From: Candidatus Dormiibacterota bacterium
GTDB lineage: Bacteria > Chloroflexota > Dormibacteria > Dormibacterales > Dormibacteraceae
Direction: 5' to 3'
Assembly (NCBI GenBank): GCA_003151665.1
Contig: PLYD01000093.1
Location: 8,368-23,497, forward strand
DNA: 15,130 nucleotides
Shown here: positions 1 through 6,638 of the stretch, in pieces
How positions within the stretch are numbered: position 1 is the first letter of the stretch
Layout of the letters: each line of letters starts with the position of its first letter
Position numbers and translations under genes: made by a program
The notes under the pieces: generated by a model
What the model saw: the letters and a program-made list of their open reading frames with translations, nothing else
The model's database searches: none
Told to the model about the DNA's origin: nothing

Positions 1-1326
1 ATGGTCCGCGGTCAGCGGGCTGCCATCCGGGTAGTAAACCACCGCCTCGATGGTGGTCTGGTCCTGCCCGGGGAAATCGTTCACGAGGATGTCGTAGCCC
101 TGGCGCGCCGCATTGTTAGGAGGCAGCTGGTCGACATCGCCGTTCGCGAGTCGCAACTGCAAAAACGGCGTCCCGGCGACCAGGAGGATCGCGAGCGCCG
201 GCACCAGCACCACCCAGGGTCGCCGCATCACCCACATGGCCATCGAATGCCATGCGCCGGTGCCGGCGGGCTTGCGCCGACCGAGGAATGGGAGACTCAA
301 ACGATCCACCCTGGGTCCGAGCAGCGAGAGAAGCGCCGGCAGGAACGTCAGGCCGTAAACGACTGCGACAGTGACCACAATCGCGCCCGCCGCCCCCATC
401 GAGGCTAGGAACGTGCCCTGGAAAAACAGCATCGCCGACAGGCCGACGGCTACCGTGATGCCTGAGAAGGTGATCGCGCGGCCGGCCGTTGACATGGCTG
501 TCGCGATTGCGTCCTCGCGTGATGCCCCGGCCGCGAGCTCATCGCGGAAGCGGTTGACGATGAACAGCGAGTAGTCGATCGCCACGCCCAGCCCGATCAG
601 GGTCACCACATTTATCGCGTACTGGGACACGTCGGTGAAACGCGCGAGGAATAGCGTGCCGCCGACCCCGCCGACTATCGCCAGGACGCCAACGCTGATC
701 GGCAACAGGGCCGCGACGACGGAGGCGAAGATGAGCACGAGGAGAATCAGCGTGATCGGGAGCGCCACGTATTCGGCGCGCTGAAGGTCTTGCTCGAGCG
801 TGTTGTTGAAGGCGAGGTTGATAGGCACCTGACCCGTCACGTACACCTTGACCGCGCTGGAGCGTATCTCTGCAACGACCTGCGGCTCATATTTCTGAGC
901 TATGACCGAGGTGTCCTTGAAGTGGACGATGACGAGTGCCTCGTGCGAATCCTTTGAGATGTAGCTGGACTGGTCGCTCGCCGGGGCGGGGTGGTATGGC
1001 GTATCGACATCGGCTACCCGCGGGTCGGTCAAGAGGGCCCCTATGGATTGCTCGACTGCTGATTGGAAAGCCGGATCGGTGGCGGTCAGTGTGGCGCTCG
1101 TGACGATGAGCTCCATGGTGGAACCGGTCGGAGCCTGCTCAGGTTGAATCTCGGCGGTGATCAGCTTCGCGGTTTGGCCCGACGCCAGGTTGGCGCCAAA
1201 ACCTCCGTTGCCGGCCAGTGGTGCGCCGCCGAGAATGCCGGCGACTGACAGGCCCAGAAGGACAGCCGATACGACCAGCACCGCCCAGCGGCGTCGGTAC
1301 ACAAAACGGCCCCAGCGAGCGAACAT
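1..1326 (-). CDS. MMPL/RND-family membrane transporter, C-terminus missing (cut by left edge)
   Basis: The minus-strand frame stays open for 442 codons from ATG 1326 to the window edge, so the C-terminal part is absent. An N-terminal TM helix (about residues 14-34) is followed by an extracytoplasmic domain to about 185. A block of TM helices then covers about 188-338, and a further TM begins at about 370. The motif GLGVAIDYSLFIVNRFRDEL (246-265), with its buried Asp251-Tyr252 pair, is the proton-relay signature of MMPL proteins, which export lipids or hydrophobic compounds or act as general RND pumps. A complete member usually has about 700 residues, so 40% or so is missing. It is the last visible gene of a unit with the zinc-ribbon and PrsW-like genes, 50 bp after the former. 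In-frame GTG codons at 1332 and 1335 are alternative starts. The family call is secure; the substrate is unknown. Confidence 0.9.
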   Translation of the reverse strand, partial: MFARWGRFVYRRRWAVLVVSAVLLGLSVAGILGGAPLAGNGGFGANLASGQTAKLITAEIQPEQAPTGSTMELIVTSATLTATDPAFQSAVEQSIGALLTDPRVADVDTPYHPAPASDQSSYISKDSHEALVIVHFKDTSVIAQKYEPQVVAEIRSSAVKVYVTGQVPINLAFNNTLEQDLQRAEYVALPITLILLVLIFASVVAALLPISVGVLAIVGGVGGTLFLARFTDVSQYAINVVTLIGLGVAIDYSLFIVNRFRDELAAGASREDAIATAMSTAGRAITFSGITVAVGLSAMLFFQGTFLASMGAAGAIVVTVAVVYGLTFLPALLSLLGPRVDRLSLPFLGRRKPAGTGAWHSMAMWVMRRPWVVLVPALAILLVAGTPFLQLRLANGDVDQLPPNNAARQGYDILVNDFPGQDQTTIEAVVYYPDGSPLTADH

Positions 1327-1333
1327 CCGCACC

Positions 1334-1339
1334 ACGATA
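1334..1339 (-). promoter_or_regulatory. Possible -10 element (TATCGT) just upstream of the MMPL start
   Basis: TATCGT fits TANNNT and ends 7 nt before ATG 1326, where no Shine-Dalgarno sequence is visible. This is the spacing expected for a leaderless transcript. No convincing -35 is visible and the gene also sits in an operon, so this is tentative. Confidence 0.3.
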
Positions 1340-1362
1340 CAGGCCCTGGATACAGGGACCTG
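1340..1362 (-). other. Intercistronic hairpin between the zinc-ribbon gene and the MMPL gene
   Basis: On the plus strand, arm CAGGCCCTG, loop GATA, then CAGGG, a bulged A, and CCTG form a 9-bp stem with one bulge and a 4-nt loop. There is no following U-tract. It fills most of the 50-bp gap between two same-strand genes, so it could be an mRNA processing/stability element or a weak attenuator. Its position next to a putative -10 also allows an operator. Confidence 0.4.
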
Positions 1363-1376
1363 CGCCTACTCGGGCG

Positions 1377-2234
1377 TTACTTCAGCTTCCATTGAATGCT
1401 GTCGAGGATTGGCGAGGCGTCCGCGACGAAAGACGTCACATCGGCCTGTGTGGCCAGAATCAGGATCACGTAGTAAACGCTGCCGTCAGCATTGGCGCCG
1501 GCAAAGAGTGGCGCAGCCGCTGGAACGCTCTGACCGCTCGAGGTCAGCGTAAAGCAAACCTCCCAGACAATTCCGATAGCTCCGTTCAGGGTCGCGGGCC
1601 CGGTCTTGCTGCCTGCGCAGGTCTTCGTATCGGGGTACTTGCTCTGGAAGAACTTGTCGACCGTGTCCTTGTTTTGCTGGGCGTTCTGAGCCGGATTTGA
1701 GGCGCCGCTACCGATGGTGATCGAGCCCGTGCTGTCAGCGTTCGAGATGGTGATGCTCTGGTCATCCTTGGTGACCACCGTCCAGCCGGAAGGAAGAATG
1801 AACGCAACACCGGTGTTCGAAACCGTGCCGCCGCCAGTCGTGCTCGGCGTTGGGGAGCCCACAGGGGTTGGCGTGCCCGCAGGGCTTGGGCTGGGAAGGA
1901 TTCCCCCTCCCGTGTTGCTTGCGCTGTTCCGATTGCCCAACACTGCAATCGCGGTGCCGCAGCCGGCCATCAGCAAGACGAGCACGACGACTGCCGCAAT
2001 GATCAGCGTCCAGGGCGTGCGGTGTACGGGCGGTTGGGGGCCCACCGCGCTCGGTGCGTAGTAGGGACTCTGGTAAGCGTTCGGAGGCGGTGGCGGAGTG
2101 GCGGGCGGCCCCGGCAGCGCCGAGGGTGGAGCCGGAGGCTGCGAGGGAGCCACTACAAGGGGAGTCCCACATGCCTGGCAGAACTGGTTGCCGTCCGGGT
2201 TCAGGGTTCCGCACCTGGCGCACGTGACCGCCAT
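1377..2234 (-). CDS. Zinc-ribbon, single-TM protein with extracytoplasmic domain
   Basis: This 285-residue protein begins with a zinc ribbon: CARC at 5-8 and CQAC at 19-22 are spaced like a rubredoxin-type knuckle. A proline-rich cytoplasmic linker (about 28-72) leads to one TM helix (about 75-99). A Pro/Ser/Thr/Gly-rich spacer (about 105-138) then leads to an external domain (about 139-285) beginning VAFILPSGWTVV, which resembles the small PsbP/DUF1795-like folds of secreted bacterial proteins. Cys206 and Cys227 could form a disulphide. The ATG directly abuts the TAG stop of the PrsW-like gene, so translation is probably coupled. The architecture suggests signalling across the membrane or anchoring of a partner by the ribbon. 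I do not recognise a named family for the whole protein; function unknown. Confidence 0.85.
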   Translation of the reverse strand: MAVTCARCGTLNPDGNQFCQACGTPLVVAPSQPPAPPSALPGPPATPPPPPNAYQSPYYAPSAVGPQPPVHRTPWTLIIAAVVVLVLLMAGCGTAIAVLGNRNSASNTGGGILPSPSPAGTPTPVGSPTPSTTGGGTVSNTGVAFILPSGWTVVTKDDQSITISNADSTGSITIGSGASNPAQNAQQNKDTVDKFFQSKYPDTKTCAGSKTGPATLNGAIGIVWEVCFTLTSSGQSVPAAAPLFAGANADGSVYYVILILATQADVTSFVADASPILDSIQWKLK

Positions 2235-3413
2235 CTACTCGCCCCCTGATCGAGTGGCGGCCGGATCCTTGCGCGGGCGCCGGTTGCGCTTGATCGAGTT
2301 CGGAGCGGCTGTCAGCGCCATTCCGCAATTCGGGCAAAACCCGGAAGCCACGATGTGCGTGTGGCAGCTGGGGCACACAGTCTCGGCAAAGCCCATGTGC
2401 GCCGCCTCCTCCAGCAATGCGTGATGCAGCAGGTAGCGAACGTAGATGAGGATCGCTCCGACCACCACCGCCTGCCAGATCAGGATCGCCAGCGGGTTGA
2501 CGGCGGCATCTTTCAGCAAAAGGTTTCCGGCCGAGAACGCGATATGAGCGATCACTGCCATAGCCACGGCGCCGATCTCCCGACCGCCGAGCCGCCCGCG
2601 GCGGTAGCGCCAGATGGTTGCCACCACCATGCCTGTGGTGCTGCCCTGCATCAGCGGCTGGAAGACGGCGAGCGTGGTGAGGTCGTAGATCCAGTTACCC
2701 GGCGCTACATGGGCCAGGCTGGTCAGCGCGCTCGAGAACCCGATGAGGCTCTCCGCGAGGCTGAATCCAAGGCCGGCTGCGACGCCGAAGACAAGGCCGT
2801 CGACAGTCTCGGGAAATTCCGCTCGGTTGGGCAGGAAGTAAGCGGGGACCGCCTTCAACAACTCCTGCACCACAGGCATGAGGAGGCCGACGATTAGAAG
2901 AGCCCCGATGCTGATGCTTGCGCTACCCAGGGGGTTCTGGTTGTAGTCGAAGGGGTTGTAGATAGCGCGACCGAGGATCGTGACCACGATCCCGACGACG
3001 ATTCCACCGCCGAGCGTAAAGCCAAGGATCGTCGCCGGCTCGTCGCGGTAAACCTGCGCCTCGTAGAGGTAGACGAGATACAGGACCGGGACCAGGAACG
3101 CCGCCACCAGAATGGCCGCGGTGATCAGGCCGGCAAGGTAGAGGACCAGCACACCCGCCAGGCCGGCTGTGAAGGCCCAGCGAAACTCGTGGACCTTGTG
3201 ATGGCCGAGGTGCGGAAACAGCGTGGTGATGACCGAGGGTTGGGCGACGTGCTCGCCTGGGTGAGCCGCGTAGCGATGCTCGCGCGTCTTGGGGTTGCCT
3301 GATTCGTCGGTGGTGCCCTGGTGAGCGCCACAGCGCGTGCAGAAGACGCCGTCCGGGACGTCGTGCGCGCAATGCTCACACTGCACCGGCTCAACCTCCT
3401 CTAGCGCCGCCAT
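2235..3413 (-). CDS. PrsW-like intramembrane protease homologue with zinc ribbons at both ends
   Basis: The protein has 392 residues. A zinc ribbon lies at 12-28 (Cys12, 15, 25, 28), about eight TM helices lie between about 78 and 330, and a second ribbon lies at 347-363 (Cys347, 350, 360, 363), followed by a basic tail. The core matches PrsW-type metalloproteases: VVQELLKAVP (181-190) at the EExxK position, GLVFGVAAGLGFSLAESLIG (206-225), and an AHIAFSAGN motif with His290. PrsW cleaves anti-sigma factors within the membrane in Bacillus. Two usual active-site residues differ: the first Glu of EE is Gln183, and the His of motif 3 aligns with Gln252, with no His between 236 and 289. It may be a non-catalytic relative. 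It is first in the minus-strand unit, and the downstream gene starts immediately after its stop. No Shine-Dalgarno is obvious before ATG 3413. Confidence 0.85.
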   Translation of the reverse strand: MAALEEVEPVQCEHCAHDVPDGVFCTRCGAHQGTTDESGNPKTREHRYAAHPGEHVAQPSVITTLFPHLGHHKVHEFRWAFTAGLAGVLVLYLAGLITAAILVAAFLVPVLYLVYLYEAQVYRDEPATILGFTLGGGIVVGIVVTILGRAIYNPFDYNQNPLGSASISIGALLIVGLLMPVVQELLKAVPAYFLPNRAEFPETVDGLVFGVAAGLGFSLAESLIGFSSALTSLAHVAPGNWIYDLTTLAVFQPLMQGSTTGMVVATIWRYRRGRLGGREIGAVAMAVIAHIAFSAGNLLLKDAAVNPLAILIWQAVVVGAILIYVRYLLHHALLEEAAHMGFAETVCPSCHTHIVASGFCPNCGMALTAAPNSIKRNRRPRKDPAATRSGGE

Positions 3414-3510
3414 GCAGGGAGCCAGCGGCCCTCGATGCAGGCGAGCGGCCTAAAGGATAGGGCCCTACGCGCGCATTTCGGTAGGAATCAGATCAGGCGA
3501 ACGTATGGGA

Positions 3511-3529
3511 GGGGACCTGCATGGTCCCC
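3511..3529. other. Inverted repeat GGGGACC-N5-GGTCCCC
   Basis: Perfect 7-bp arms flank a 5-base loop (TGCAT), giving a 19-bp dyad about 100 bp upstream of the PrsW-like gene. It has no U-tract in either direction, so an operator or an RNA hairpin is more likely than an intrinsic terminator. I know of no regulator that matches it. Confidence 0.45.
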
Positions 3530-3635
3530 CCTATCGGCGGGCGCTTCGCGCGCGCCTGCTCCTCCTCCGGTAGATAGATGGGACTTATTTAAGAAGCGAT
3601 CCCGCGACGCCTGGAGATCGATTGAGCAAAGTCAT

Positions 3636-3654
3636 GGCCGGGGAGACTCCGGCC
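3636..3654 (-). terminator. Possible hairpin terminator downstream of msrA
   Basis: Arms GGCCGG and CCGGCC flank a 7-base loop, about 32 bp beyond the msrA stop. No T-run follows, so it could stabilise the 3' end or act as a Rho-type pause site rather than a classical intrinsic terminator. Confidence 0.3.
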
Positions 3655-3685
3655 AACCCGGCCGAGCTAGCGATCAGACTTGAGA

Positions 3686-4192
3686 TCAGGCGTTGCTTGC
3701 GGCTTTTGCCGGGACCCAGCCACGGACCCAGTGGCACGAGTTATGGCCCGGATGCTTCGCGAAGTAACGCTGGTGGTAGTCCTCGGCCGGCCAGAAATGT
3801 GGGGCGGCCACGATCTCGGTCACTATCGGCTTGTCGAAGTATCGCTGGGCTTGCTCGGCCGACTTGCGCGCGGCCGTCTCCTGCTGCGGGCTTTGAAAGT
3901 AGATCGCTGACCGGTACTGGTGTCCGTGATCCGGGCCCTGGCGGTTCAGTGTCGTGGGGTCGTGCATGTTCCAGAAGGCGTTCAGCAGCTCGTCGTAGCT
4001 GACCTTCGCGGGGTCAAATGTGACCTCGACCGCCTCGGCGTGGCCGGTCCGACCGCTGCAGACCTGCTCGTACGTTGGGTTGTCCCGGCTGCCGCCCGTG
4101 TAACCGGAAACCGCGTCGATGACGCCGGGAATCTCATTGAAGAGGTGCTCAACACCCCAAAAGCATCCGCCCGCAAAAGTCGCTTTTTCCAT
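3686..4192 (-). CDS. msrA: Peptide-methionine (S)-S-oxide reductase MsrA
   Basis: This 168-residue protein repairs methionine-S-sulfoxide in proteins and free methionine, using thioredoxin as the usual reductant. The N-terminus MEKATFAGGCFWGVEHLF carries the diagnostic GCFWG motif with catalytic Cys10. Other family landmarks follow: GYTGG, SGRTGHAEAVEVTFDP, YRSAIYF and a C-terminal HPGHNSCHW with a second Cys. I chose ATG 4192 because it gives the usual family N-terminus. Upstream in-frame ATGs (4234, 4312) add sequence that overlaps the MFS gene and has no MsrA similarity. A TATGCT box 9 nt upstream suggests a nearly leaderless mRNA. The gene is divergent from the MFS exporter. The family assignment is very secure. 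Confidence 0.96.
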   Translation of the reverse strand: MEKATFAGGCFWGVEHLFNEIPGVIDAVSGYTGGSRDNPTYEQVCSGRTGHAEAVEVTFDPAKVSYDELLNAFWNMHDPTTLNRQGPDHGHQYRSAIYFQSPQQETAARKSAEQAQRYFDKPIVTEIVAAPHFWPAEDYHQRYFAKHPGHNSCHWVRGWVPAKAASNA

Positions 4193-4201
4193 CTCGTCCC
4201 A

Positions 4202-4207
4202 AGCATA
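4202..4207 (-). promoter_or_regulatory. Putative -10 box (TATGCT) of msrA
   Basis: TATGCT on the minus strand lies 9 nt before the msrA ATG. It would give a transcript starting within a few bases of the start codon. No clear -35 is visible. It lies 9 bp from the opposing plus-strand box at 4217-4222. Confidence 0.4.
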
Positions 4208-4216
4208 CGCCGCACC

Positions 4217-4222
4217 TATGAT
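4217..4222 (+). promoter_or_regulatory. Putative -10 box (TATGAT) of the MFS gene
   Basis: TATGAT differs from TATAAT at one position and ends 10 nt before ATG 4233. If used, transcription would begin at about 4229-4230, which excludes ATGs 4218 and 4221 and supports ATG 4233 as the start. No Shine-Dalgarno is seen. Confidence 0.4.
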
Positions 4223-4232
4223 GCCCCTCGCC

Positions 4233-5546
4233 ATGTCGCACCTTCCTGGAGCCGAGCCGCCCGCGACCCAGCCGCGGCGCGGATGGCTCCAGCTGGCCAC
4301 CGTCGACATCACCCCGCTGCGCCGTCATCGCGATTTCCGCTTGCTGTTTATTGGCCGGCTGGTGTCGTTCTTCGGCAGCATGATCACCGTCGTCGCGGTT
4401 CCGTACCAGGTGTACCAGCTGTCGCACAGCGTGCTGCTGGTTGGCTTTCTCGGGCTGACCGAGCTGGCAGCGCTGATCGTTTTCGCGATGCTTGGCGGCG
4501 CGCTCGCGGACGCTGCCGACCGGCGAACGATGGTGCTTCTCAGCGAAGCCGGCCTGATGGTTGGCAGCCTGGTGCTCGCCGGGAACTCCCTGCTGGCGCA
4601 CCCATTGATGTGGCTGATCTTCGCAGTGGCGGCGCTTCAAGGCTCGTTCGACGCCCTTCAGCGGCCCTCGCTCGACGCCCTACTCCCCCGGCTTGTCGAT
4701 CGCGATGAGCTGAAGGCGGCTGCCGCGCTCGGAAGCCTGCGCGGCACCGTGGGCATGATCGCCGGGCCGGCCTTGGCGGGCGTGCTCATCGCGGTCGCCG
4801 GCCTGCCGGTCACTTACCTGGTGGACGTGGCCACCTTCGTGGTGGGCCTCGTCTGCCTGCTGCTGATGCGGGCAGTGCCTCCGCCGGTGGACGCGGCGAG
4901 GCCAAGCATCGCGCGAGTGCTCGAGGGGCTTCGCTATGCACGCAGCCGTCCCGAGCTGATTGGAACCTACGCGGTGGACATCGTCGCGATGCTCTTCGGT
5001 ATGCCGATGGCTCTCTTCCCCGCGATCGCTCAGAGCCTCGGAGGACCAAGCGTGCTTGGCCTGTTGTATGCGGCGCCCGCAGTGGGTTCGTTGTGCTTTG
5101 CCGCCACCAGCGGCTGGACGCGCCGCGTTCACCGCCACGGGATGGGTCTGATCGTGGCTGCCACCGCGTGGGGCATCGCGATCATCGGCTTTGGTCTCAT
5201 TCCTGGGCTGACCGCGGCTCTCTTCTTTCTGGCCCTGGCGGGAGCGGCCGACATGGCGAGCGGGGTCTTCCGGCAGGTCATATGGAATCAGACGATCCCC
5301 GACTCGCTCCGCGGCCGGCTCGCGTCAATCGAGCTGTTGAGCTACTCGGCGGGTCCGACCCTGGGCAACTTCGAAGCGGGAGTCGTCGCTTCTGTGTTCA
5401 GCGTGCGGACGTCGATCCTCTCGGGTGGCGTCCTTTGCGTGGTCGGCGTGGTCGTTTGCGCGATTGCGCTGCCTGCGTTACGGAGCTACGACGAGCGTCA
5501 CCCACCGAGACCCGTCGAACGACCTTCGACAGACACCGAGGAATAG
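4233..5546 (+). CDS. MFS transporter (MFS_3 / EntS-like exporter group)
   Basis: From ATG 4233 the product has 437 residues with about 12 hydrophobic helices, typical of MFS drug or siderophore exporters. A short hydrophilic N-terminus leads into TPLRRHRDFRLLFIGRLVSF, the usual opening of the MFS_3 subgroup. The loop between helices 2 and 3 has GGALADAADRRTMVL, the MFS motif A variant with an RR pair. The C-terminal loop has WNQTIPDSLRGRLASIE, also usual for this subgroup. ATGs at 4218 and 4221 are alternative starts, but the putative -10 box overlaps them. It is divergent from msrA with a 40-bp gap, so their promoters must overlap. The substrate cannot be told. The tail is polar and proline-rich. 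Confidence 0.93.
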   Translation: MSHLPGAEPPATQPRRGWLQLATVDITPLRRHRDFRLLFIGRLVSFFGSMITVVAVPYQVYQLSHSVLLVGFLGLTELAALIVFAMLGGALADAADRRTMVLLSEAGLMVGSLVLAGNSLLAHPLMWLIFAVAALQGSFDALQRPSLDALLPRLVDRDELKAAAALGSLRGTVGMIAGPALAGVLIAVAGLPVTYLVDVATFVVGLVCLLLMRAVPPPVDAARPSIARVLEGLRYARSRPELIGTYAVDIVAMLFGMPMALFPAIAQSLGGPSVLGLLYAAPAVGSLCFAATSGWTRRVHRHGMGLIVAATAWGIAIIGFGLIPGLTAALFFLALAGAADMASGVFRQVIWNQTIPDSLRGRLASIELLSYSAGPTLGNFEAGVVASVFSVRTSILSGGVLCVVGVVVCAIALPALRSYDERHPPRPVERPSTDTEE

Positions 5547-5643
5547 CGGGCTGAATCGGCGCCGCGGGGCCGAGTACGATCTGCGACCAGCGGCGTTCGC
5601 CGGATTGCAGGCGTGGCGCCGTTCAGACGAAAGGGGTAGCGAA

Positions 5644-6168
5644 CTGGACAACTTGCTCTTGGGCTTGGGTATAGCGACCGCTTTGCTGGCGCTTTGGGCT
5701 GCGGTTTTTGCCACCAGGGCAGACATGGCGACCAGGCGGGCGACCGCGCTGGCGACCAAGCGCTGGCAAGACGCCGTCAGGCCAGCGCCACGCCTCAGCT
5801 TCACCACGCCGCCGGCGCCTGGTCAGCCAATCGAGCTCGAGGTGGAGAACCTGGGCGGCACGCTCGCCGCCGGGGCTGTGATCGTGCAGGCTGGCGAAGA
5901 CCTTTACGCCGGTGATCTGACCATGCCGGAGCACGCTCCGCCGCGCAGGATCTACCTGAATCCGGTTTTGAAGGCCTGGCAGCGAAAGAACCATCCCGCG
6001 TGCTTGCTCCTGGTCGGCCGCGACCTCAGCGGAAAGTGCTGGGACTATCTCGATGGCAACAAGGCGATCGACGACCCACACAAATGGCTTTCGTCGCAGC
6101 TGCACGAGCTACGCCTGCAGGGGGTCGTCGATTTTCCCGCCGTGACGGGACCCGCCGCTTCTCGCTAG
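5644..6168 (+). CDS. Small membrane-anchored protein of unknown function
   Basis: The reading frame encodes one N-terminal TM helix (LLLGLGIATALLALWAAVFA) followed by a short basic stretch and a soluble domain of about 120 residues with beta-rich character (LSFTTPPAPGQPIELEVENL onward). This could be an Ig-like or similar sandwich. There is no ATG, GTG or TTG with a good ribosome site. CTG 5644 sits 7 nt after AAGGGG (5631-5636) and gives 174 residues. TTG 5605 or TTG 5653 are alternatives, so the start is uncertain. It lies 97 bp downstream of the MFS gene on the same strand and could be co-transcribed. Its TAG stop overlaps the osmC stop on the other strand in a CTAG. I do not recognise the family. 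Confidence 0.65.
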   Translation: MDNLLLGLGIATALLALWAAVFATRADMATRRATALATKRWQDAVRPAPRLSFTTPPAPGQPIELEVENLGGTLAAGAVIVQAGEDLYAGDLTMPEHAPPRRIYLNPVLKAWQRKNHPACLLLVGRDLSGKCWDYLDGNKAIDDPHKWLSSQLHELRLQGVVDFPAVTGPAASR

Positions 6169-6596
6169 TTTTCCAGGCGCGCGTTCACGCTCAGCTTGAC
6201 GTTTCCGTGCAGGGCCTTGGATACGGGACACCCGTCCTTGGCTTCTTCTGCCAGCCGCTGAAACTCCGCGTCGTCGATCCCGGCGACCCGACCCCGCACC
6301 GTGAGCGAGGAGCTCGTGATGCCGGTGCCGGGCACGAACTCCACCTCGGCCGTGGTGTTCAGCTCTTCGACCTTGTGACCGGCCTTGGACAGGCCGTTGG
6401 AAAAAGCCATGCAATAGCAGGCTGCATGAGCTGCCGCGATCAGCTCCTCGGGGCTGGTCTTGCCATGCTGGCTTTCGGCTCGGCTCGCCCATGACACGGG
6501 CAGCTCAGGGAACGCCCCGCTCGCCGGCTTGACCCGCCCGCTCCCGCTGGTGAGGTCGCCGTTCCAGACTGCTTCCGCTTTGCTGATTGCCGCCAT
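6165..6596 (-). CDS. osmC: OsmC-family peroxiredoxin
   Basis: This 143-residue protein is full length for the OsmC subgroup of the OsmC/Ohr family, which reduces organic hydroperoxides with a pair of cysteines. The sequence shows GKTSPEELIAAAHAACYCMA with the peroxidatic Cys60, and DGCPVSKAL with the resolving Cys123. Arg39 and Glu50/51 are candidates for the family's active-site Arg and Glu. The TSPEEL and AAHAAC words favour OsmC over Ohr. ATG 6596 is preceded by a strong Shine-Dalgarno, GAGGAG, 7 nt upstream. The gap to the upstream lipoprotein gene is 42 bp and holds an AT-rich promoter-like stretch with a tandem repeat, so osmC may be transcribed independently as well as with the gene before it. 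Confidence 0.94.
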   Translation of the reverse strand: MAAISKAEAVWNGDLTSGSGRVKPASGAFPELPVSWASRAESQHGKTSPEELIAAAHAACYCMAFSNGLSKAGHKVEELNTTAEVEFVPGTGITSSSLTVRGRVAGIDDAEFQRLAEEAKDGCPVSKALHGNVKLSVNARLEN

Positions 6597-6603
6597 TCCT
6601 TAT

Positions 6604-6629
6604 CTCCTCATCTATTTATGTCTTATGTC
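6604..6629 (-). promoter_or_regulatory. osmC ribosome site plus AT-rich promoter-like region with a tandem 7-bp repeat
   Basis: On the plus strand TTATGTC occurs twice in direct tandem (6616-6622, 6623-6629). On the minus strand this is GACATAAGACATAAATAGAT, followed by GAGGAG (6609-6604). In GC-rich DNA this AT-rich island directly before a start suggests a -10 region. The tandem repeat could be a regulator site. There is no firm -35. Confidence 0.4.
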
Positions 6630-6638
6630 GGCTACCGC

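Larger units (their letters stand above)
3414..3685. other. 272-bp intergenic region with stem-loops, no convincing gene
   Basis: This is the 5' flank of the PrsW-like gene and the 3' flank of msrA. It holds a GGGGACC/GGTCCCC inverted repeat (3511-3529), a GC-rich self-complementary stretch (about 3536-3557) and a GGCCGG/CCGGCC inverted repeat (3636-3654). A weak minus-strand -10-like TATCCT (3454-3459) lies about 40 bp before the PrsW-like start. A plus-strand open frame of about 80 codons here has no start signal and unremarkable composition, so I do not call it. Confidence 0.6.

Noticed and set aside
3435..3683. Plus-strand open frame of 82 codons in the intergenic gap
   Set aside because: It has no ribosome site, no motifs, low-complexity Arg/Ala/Pro content, and runs through the inverted repeats.
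3491..3692. GATCAGGCG occurring twice (3491 and 3684)
   Set aside because: A 9-bp repeat in 200 bp of GC-rich DNA, one copy inside the msrA end, is easily chance.
4193..4312. Earlier starts for msrA (ATG 4234 or 4312)
   Set aside because: They add residues unlike MsrA and overlap the MFS gene. The idea that both genes start in one CATG at 4232-4235 is attractive but not supported by the family N-terminus.
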